Of a stretch of 19,548 nucleotides of DNA, positions 15,603 to 19,548 are shown piece after piece (within the stretch, counting starts at the first letter, position 1; the number at the start of each line of letters is the position of its first letter). Under the pieces are notes generated by a model. That model worked only from the letters and a program-made list of their open reading frames with translations, searched no databases and was not told the DNA's origin. The stretch is from UBA9647 sp049522195 (GTDB lineage: Bacteria > Bacteroidota > Ignavibacteria > UBA10030): assembly GCA_049522195.1 (NCBI GenBank), contig JBEKOB010000074.1, positions 1 through 19,548 of the forward strand. Reading direction: 5' to 3'. The translations under genes were made by a program, and so were the position numbers.

Positions 15603-16521
15603 CCGTCCCTCTTCCCGCGGGATGCTGTTTGTCGTCCTCGCGGTTTCTCTGTGGGGAGGATCAGCGTCCCTTGCGAAATTCCTTTTCCAGACGCGATACG
15701 ACCCGCTGATCATCACCCAAACCCGGTCATCGCTTTCATTCCTTCTTCTTGCAGCGTACTTCCTTGTCGTGGACCGATCGGTGTTCCGGATCCGGATTGC
15801 CGAGCTGTACAAGTTCGCCCTGATCGGTATCATTGGAATTGCCGCGACGAATTTCACCTACTATTTCACAGTGAAGGAATCAACCGTCGCAACAGCCATT
15901 TTGGTCCAGAATGTTGCCCCGGTGGTTGTCATGATCTACGCAGTTGCCGTCAGCAGGGAGGAGGAACTGACAGGGATCAAACTGATTTCACTCTTTCTCG
16001 CCCTGTGCGGGTGCTTTTTCGCGGTGAGCGGTGGCTCTCTGAGCGACGTGAAACTTACCGGCTGGTCTCTTTTCACGGCGCCGGCTTCGATGCTCACCTA
16101 CGCGTTCATGCTAATTTTCTCGAAACATACTCTGCGTCAGTATGGTGTATGGACAATGCTCGTAGGCGCCCTCGGATTCGCGGCGATGTTCTGGCTTTTT
16201 ATCAATCCTCCATGGGCCATCGTGGCAAAGGGATACGGGATTGGCGACTGGGGGATCTTTCTGGGCTTCGCAATTGCTTCCATCCTTCTTCCATACATTT
16301 TTTTCGCGAAGGGATTGAAGATCCTTGACGCAACCACGGCGGGTATCGTGACGACACTCGAACCCGTCATCGCAATCATGGTTGCCTGGTTCGCGCTGGG
16401 TGAATCGATCAATGCAGTACAGGTTGCCGGGGCTGCGGGCGTCGTCGGATCAGTGCTTTTGCTCCAGGTGCGTCGTGATTCGCTCCGGAAATTCCTGAGG
16501 GAGCGTCCTCATGCCGAGTGA
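15589..16521 (+). CDS. DMT-superfamily transporter with two EamA domains
   Basis: A 310-residue inner-membrane protein with about ten hydrophobic segments and two EamA halves. The first begins MLFVVLAVSLWGGSASLAKF. The second carries the typical end motif GIVTTLEPVIAIMVAWFALG followed by a final helix (VAGAAGVVGSVLLLQV). Length and layout match drug/metabolite exporters of the RhaT/EamA type. Substrate cannot be predicted. It overlaps the TPR gene by 14 bp and trmH by 11 bp, which suggests one transcript. Confidence 0.88.
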   Translation: MTSTDRPSSRGMLFVVLAVSLWGGSASLAKFLFQTRYDPLIITQTRSSLSFLLLAAYFLVVDRSVFRIRIAELYKFALIGIIGIAATNFTYYFTVKESTVATAILVQNVAPVVVMIYAVAVSREEELTGIKLISLFLALCGCFFAVSGGSLSDVKLTGWSLFTAPASMLTYAFMLIFSKHTLRQYGVWTMLVGALGFAAMFWLFINPPWAIVAKGYGIGDWGIFLGFAIASILLPYIFFAKGLKILDATTAGIVTTLEPVIAIMVAWFALGESINAVQVAGAAGVVGSVLLLQVRRDSLRKFLRERPHAE

Positions 16522-17092
16522 ACGGAGAATAGCAAGGCTCGAGTATGTGTTGAACCATCGTCAGCCCGACCTGACGGTCGTTATGGAAAATATTCATGAC
16601 CCGCATAACGTCAGCGCCATGCTCAGATCATGCGATGCAGCAGGTGTCTGGGAAGCCCAGCTGCTCTATAATAGAGACGCTTTCCCAAGAATTGGCAAAA
16701 AGAGTTCCGCAAGCGCCGGTAAGTGGGTTGAGCGGCGCAAGTTCAAGACGGTGGCAGAATGCTATGCAAAACTCCGCTCGGAAGGCTTTCGCATTTACGC
16801 AACGCGTCTCGACGAGAAGGCACAATCGCTCTATGACTTCGATCTAACGCAAAAAGTCGCCCTTGTATTCGGAAATGAGCACCGTGGTGTTTCGGATGAG
16901 GCAGCGCAAGAAGCCGATGAGCTTCTTCAGATACCGATGTTCGGAATGATACAGAGTCTGAATGTCTCCGTCGCTTGCGCAATCACTTTGTATGAGGCGC
17001 TTCGCCAGCGGCTTGCACGAGGCGACTACGGAACAGGTAAGTTTTCAAAGCATACGTTCGAGGAACTGCTTGAGATGTGGAAAAGAAAATGA
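16511..17092 (+). CDS. trmH: TrmH-type tRNA/rRNA 2'-O-methyltransferase (SPOUT)
   Basis: A 193-residue SPOUT methyltransferase, probably tRNA (Gm18) 2'-O-methyltransferase using S-adenosylmethionine. All three family motifs are present. Motif 1 is MENIHDPHNVSAMLRSCDA with N33 and the catalytic R39, motif 2 is LVFGNEHRGVS (118-128), and motif 3 is IPMFGMIQSLNVSVACAITL (141-160), which forms the knotted SAM site. MENIHDPHNVSA and QSLNVSVA are closer to E. coli TrmH than to RlmB or TrmL. It is somewhat shorter than the E. coli protein, with a trimmed C-terminal extension. It overlaps the transporter gene by 11 bp and is followed by a strong hairpin. Confidence 0.88.
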   Translation: MPSERRIARLEYVLNHRQPDLTVVMENIHDPHNVSAMLRSCDAAGVWEAQLLYNRDAFPRIGKKSSASAGKWVERRKFKTVAECYAKLRSEGFRIYATRLDEKAQSLYDFDLTQKVALVFGNEHRGVSDEAAQEADELLQIPMFGMIQSLNVSVACAITLYEALRQRLARGDYGTGKFSKHTFEELLEMWKRK

Positions 17093-17097
17093 TTACC

Positions 17098-17126
17098 TGT
17101 TGGACAGATTGTCAATCTGTCCAACA
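17098..17126. terminator. Perfect 13-bp hairpin after trmH
   Basis: TGTTGGACAGATT and its exact reverse complement flank a three-base loop (GTC), starting five bases after the trmH stop. The stem is strong, but no T-run follows, so it may be an attenuating or mRNA-stabilising structure, or a copy of a dispersed palindromic repeat, rather than a simple intrinsic terminator. Confidence 0.65.
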
Positions 17127-17172
17127 AATCCCGCCGAACTGGCTATTTTTGATTATCATAGAACGGTATCGT

Positions 17173-17613
17173 ATGGTGTTACGCCCTGAAACGTCGAAAT
17201 TCCTCCGCGAGCTTGAACAGTTTTCCGACCGGACGTTGAACTTCCGTGACGAAGTCGGCCTCCTGATCGACGCTGCGAATCAGAATGAGAAAATGGAAGC
17301 GTTTAACAATGCGATATTCCTGGCGAAGTTCATCACGAAATCGATGGGTGTGATGAGACGGGTTGGTGTCGACGGGGAAGGGTATGACAAGCTCTCTGCT
17401 GAGTTCCAATCGAACATTCATAAAGTATCTGCTCTTCTCAAAGACATCATCGAGGTTGCACCTCAGGAGGCAAGAAGGAGCATGGCACCTTTCTTTCTCT
17501 CGCTGACCCAGGAGAGCCTCGAACATCTGATGCTTCTTCTGTCGGATCTTGCGATTGTGAAGAACTGGGTCCTCGACGGCAAGCATTTGCCTGGGGAGCA
17601 CGCCACCTCATGA
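17173..17613 (+). CDS. Uncharacterised helical protein
   Basis: A 146-residue soluble protein that I do not recognise. It is predicted almost entirely helical, with repeated amphipathic stretches (FLRELEQFSDRTLNFRDEVG, AFNNAIFLAKFITKSMGVMR, SLEHLMLLLSDLAIVKNWVL). There is no signal peptide, membrane helix or metal-binding motif. The frame is open back to 17077, but that part translates the hairpin and the end of trmH. I therefore placed the start at the ATG giving MVLRPETSKF. The stop overlaps the next gene (ATGA), a small membrane protein, so the two may work together. Confidence 0.7.
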   Translation: MVLRPETSKFLRELEQFSDRTLNFRDEVGLLIDAANQNEKMEAFNNAIFLAKFITKSMGVMRRVGVDGEGYDKLSAEFQSNIHKVSALLKDIIEVAPQEARRSMAPFFLSLTQESLEHLMLLLSDLAIVKNWVLDGKHLPGEHATS

Positions 17614-17858
17614 TGATCCCGACCGAAGAAGTCACGCACAGTATCGACATGGCAACCGAACTGAGGCATATCATCACAAGCGGTGTTCTCGCTTTTCTTC
17701 TCCTGTTCCTTGCTGTCCTTCTCGATGGCCCGGTATCTGTATTGGCCTGGATGCTGCTGGCGGTTGCATTTCTTTGTCTGGCATATGTTGTCATAGCATC
17801 ACGACGGCTGTTGATCCACGTTCGCTCACATGACCACAAGGTTGAACCACATGAATAG
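17610..17858 (+). CDS. Small membrane protein with two transmembrane helices
   Basis: An 82-residue protein with two hydrophobic helices (ITSGVLAFLLLFLAVLLDG and VLAWMLLAVAFLCLAYVVIA) joined by a short loop. Polar tails flank them: an acidic N-terminus and a basic, then His-rich C-terminus. No family recognised. It overlaps its upstream neighbour by 4 bp and namZ by 8 bp, so it is very likely translated from the same mRNA. Confidence 0.7.
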   Translation: MMIPTEEVTHSIDMATELRHIITSGVLAFLLLFLAVLLDGPVSVLAWMLLAVAFLCLAYVVIASRRLLIHVRSHDHKVEPHE

Positions 17859-19137
17859 TTCTTCTAACGATCGTCGAATGAATCTGAGATTCATCTCTCT
17901 GTTCCTCTTTCTTCTTGCCTGTCCATTGCTGGCCTACCCGCAACAGTCGCGCGTGGCGAAACCTGTTGTCAAGCCGGGTATCGATGTCCTGCGAAGCCGT
18001 GGGTTCGATATCCTCAAGGGTAAACGGGTCGGTCTGATCACGAATCCGACAGGCGTCAGCGCCGACCTTGAACAGACAGTCGACATTCTCCACAATGCAC
18101 CCGGAGTGAAACTCGTGGCATTGTTCGGACCTGAGCATGGTGTGCGCGGAGATGCTGAAGGTGGCAAAAGCGTGGACAGCTTCAATGACAGCCAAACCGG
18201 CCTGCCTGTGTACTCGCTCTATGGAAGAACCCGCAAGCCGACGAAGGACATGCTGCGTGGTATCGATGTATTGGTGTACGATATACAGGATATCGGTGTC
18301 CGATCTTACACGTACATCTCAACACTTGGACTCGCGATGGAAGCTGCGGCTGAAAACAATGTCGAGTTCGTCGTTCTTGACCGTCCCAATCCGCTGACAG
18401 GCGTGAGGGTGGAAGGCCCAATGCTCGACCTCAGATACAAGTCATTCATCGGCGCGTACCAAATCCCGTATGTCTACGGCATGACGGCAGGTGAACTGGC
18501 CGAGATGATCAACATGGAAGGGTGGCTGGAGAAAGGTGTGAAGTGCAACCTGGTTGTTGTTCCGATGGAAGGATGGAAGAGATCGATGTGGTGGGATGAG
18601 ACGGGTCTTCCGTGGGTCCCGACGTCACCTCACATCCCGCATGCTTCGACTCCGCTCTTTTATGTGATGACAGGATTGCTGGGTGAACTGGGTACTGCGA
18701 ATCAGGGCGTGGGATATACGATGCCGTTCGAGCTCGTAGGGGCTTCGTGGGTGAACGGAGACAAGCTTGCGGATTATTTGAACAGCCGCGGATTGGCGGG
18801 AGTGCGCTTCCGCCCGCTCTCCTACAGACCATTTTATTTTGACACAGCGGGATCCCGGTTCCTTGGCGTGCAAATACATGTAACGGATCGTGAGAAGCTG
18901 AACATGACGGCGGTCCAGGTGAACGTCATGGACGCACTGCAACGCCTGTTTCCCGAAAAGAACATATTCTCCCGCGCAAAAGCGGATCGGCAGGAATCAT
19001 TCGACAAGGCGACTGGGTCGGATGAAATGCGCAAGGCGTTTCAAAACCGAATATCTGTCGACGAAATCCTTCGTACTATCGATCGTGAGCGCGCCCCCTT
19101 TATGATAGAGAGGCAGAAGTATCTTCTCTATGAGTAG
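17851..19137 (+). CDS. namZ: NamZ-type exo-beta-N-acetylmuramidase (DUF1343)
   Basis: A 428-residue exported protein of the DUF1343 family, whose characterised members (NamZ of Tannerella forsythia and Bacillus subtilis) release terminal N-acetylmuramic acid from peptidoglycan fragments. Family motifs are clear: RVGLITNPTGVS, FGPEHGVRG (about 92-100) with the glutamate thought to be catalytic, YDIQDIGVRSYTYIST (about 143-158) and LDRPNPLTG. The N-terminus has a hydrophobic leader (LRFISLFLFLLACPLLAYPQ). LLAC could act as a lipobox, making it a lipoprotein, or cleavage could follow at AYPQ. I chose the ATG at 17851, preceded by AAGG; ATG at 17878 is also possible. No NagZ or MurNAc-uptake gene lies nearby, so the pathway is incomplete here. 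Confidence 0.85.
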   Translation: MNSSSNDRRMNLRFISLFLFLLACPLLAYPQQSRVAKPVVKPGIDVLRSRGFDILKGKRVGLITNPTGVSADLEQTVDILHNAPGVKLVALFGPEHGVRGDAEGGKSVDSFNDSQTGLPVYSLYGRTRKPTKDMLRGIDVLVYDIQDIGVRSYTYISTLGLAMEAAAENNVEFVVLDRPNPLTGVRVEGPMLDLRYKSFIGAYQIPYVYGMTAGELAEMINMEGWLEKGVKCNLVVVPMEGWKRSMWWDETGLPWVPTSPHIPHASTPLFYVMTGLLGELGTANQGVGYTMPFELVGASWVNGDKLADYLNSRGLAGVRFRPLSYRPFYFDTAGSRFLGVQIHVTDREKLNMTAVQVNVMDALQRLFPEKNIFSRAKADRQESFDKATGSDEMRKAFQNRISVDEILRTIDRERAPFMIERQKYLLYE

Positions 19138-19173
19138 ACCGAGGGGCTAACCGAAGTGCACTCTACTGTGGGC

Positions 19174-19395
19174 TCACAGCTCGTCGAATGCATCGGTGGA
19201 GATGTTGGCCTGACGTAGAATGCTTCGCAGCGTACCTACGGCGATGTCCCGATGTCGTGGGATAATTGTTGTCAGCGTGCCTGCGGAAGTGCGCTTCAAA
19301 AACTTCAAGTGATTTCCTTTTTGAGAGACTTGAATGAAACCAGCGGCTTTGAGTTTTCTGACAACTTCCCGGAATGTGACGGGCCTAAGCGGCAT
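19174..19395 (-). CDS. hicA: HicA-family toxin (mRNA interferase)
   Basis: A 73-residue protein of the HicA/YcfA family, with a double-stranded-RNA-binding-like fold that cleaves mRNA. It shows the family pattern: VVRKLKAAGF, the catalytic-histidine motif QKGNHLKF (H29) and the C-terminal IAVGTLRSILRQANIS. Its start overlaps the end of the upstream hicB by 11 bp. It converges with namZ, with only 36 bp between the stop codons. Confidence 0.9.
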   Translation of the reverse strand: MPLRPVTFREVVRKLKAAGFIQVSQKGNHLKFLKRTSAGTLTTIIPRHRDIAVGTLRSILRQANISTDAFDEL

Positions 19396-19548
19396 GTACC
19401 GTTACATTTACACGGCGGACGGCAGGTAGAACAGAGGCTTGGGGGTTTTCGAAATGCAGTTCGAGAGCTTCCTGCAAGTTTTTGAGCGCGGCTTTTTCAG
19501 TCCTTCCCTGGCTCGCGACATCCAGCTCGATACACTGAGCCACGAACC
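19385..19548 (-). CDS. hicB: HicB-family antitoxin, partial (N-terminus outside window)
   Basis: The C-terminal part of a HicB antitoxin, running off the right edge of the window. Visible residues include FVAQCIELDVASQGRTEKAA and NLQEALELHFE, typical of the RNase-H-like fold of HicB (UPF0150), ending at a TAG at 19385-19387. It overlaps hicA by 11 bp, with the antitoxin upstream of the toxin, the reverse of the classical hicA-hicB order. The upstream DNA-binding site or promoter is not in the window. HicB would neutralise HicA and probably autoregulate the operon. Confidence 0.85.
   Translation of the reverse strand, partial: FVAQCIELDVASQGRTEKAALKNLQEALELHFENPQASVLPAVRRVNVTVHAA

Noticed and set aside
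17077..17172. N-terminal extension of the 146-residue helical protein
   Set aside because: It would translate the end of trmH and the perfect hairpin (CWTDCQSVQQIPP), which is a structural element and not conserved coding sequence.

Overview
The window looks like chromosomal DNA from the Bacteroidota/Chlorobi/Ignavibacteria side of the FCB superphylum. Three proteins end in a type IX secretion (T9SS) type A sorting domain built on the NYPNPFN motif. A TonB-dependent receptor overlaps a DUF4249-type lipoprotein gene, and the GC content looks slightly above half. This is inference from family content; there is no rRNA or other phylogenetic marker. I see no tRNA, rRNA, CRISPR array, insertion sequence or phage gene.

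Left block (57-3421, all minus strand). Transcription order is mutT, then a 160-bp gap with four tandem 14-bp repeats, then mutY, ogg2 and a wrecked saccharopine/lysine-dehydrogenase-type gene. mutT, mutY and ogg2 supply the three activities of the GO system against 8-oxoguanine: sanitising the nucleotide pool, removing A opposite 8-oxoG, and excising 8-oxoG itself. The last gene is a pseudogene not visible as one reading frame. Reassembling fragments from two frames recovers nearly the full family length, broken by about five frameshifts and three in-frame stops.

Centre (3624-12283, plus strand). A TonB-dependent receptor, a DUF4249-type lipoprotein and an Asp-box repeat protein with a T9SS tail overlap one another. 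A large secreted protein follows closely, with a lamin-tail domain, OB-like domains, an FN3-like domain, two HKD phospholipase D/nuclease motifs and a T9SS tail. The layout suggests an outer-membrane uptake and secreted-enzyme module, but the substrate cannot be read from sequence. A single-domain CheY-like regulator (plus) and a four-repeat PPC-domain secreted protein (minus) converge on a perfect hairpin.

Right block (15048-19137, plus strand). Six tightly packed genes: a TPR protein, a DMT/EamA transporter, TrmH tRNA methyltransferase, an uncharacterised helical protein, a two-helix membrane protein and a NamZ (DUF1343) exo-N-acetylmuramidase. A perfect 13-bp hairpin follows trmH. The right edge holds a convergent HicB-HicA toxin-antitoxin pair, with hicB cut by the window end.

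The most notable points are the dense pseudogene, the compact MutT/MutY/Ogg2 cluster and the unusual multi-domain secreted PLD-type protein. I found no clear evidence of a wholly new defence or mobile system.
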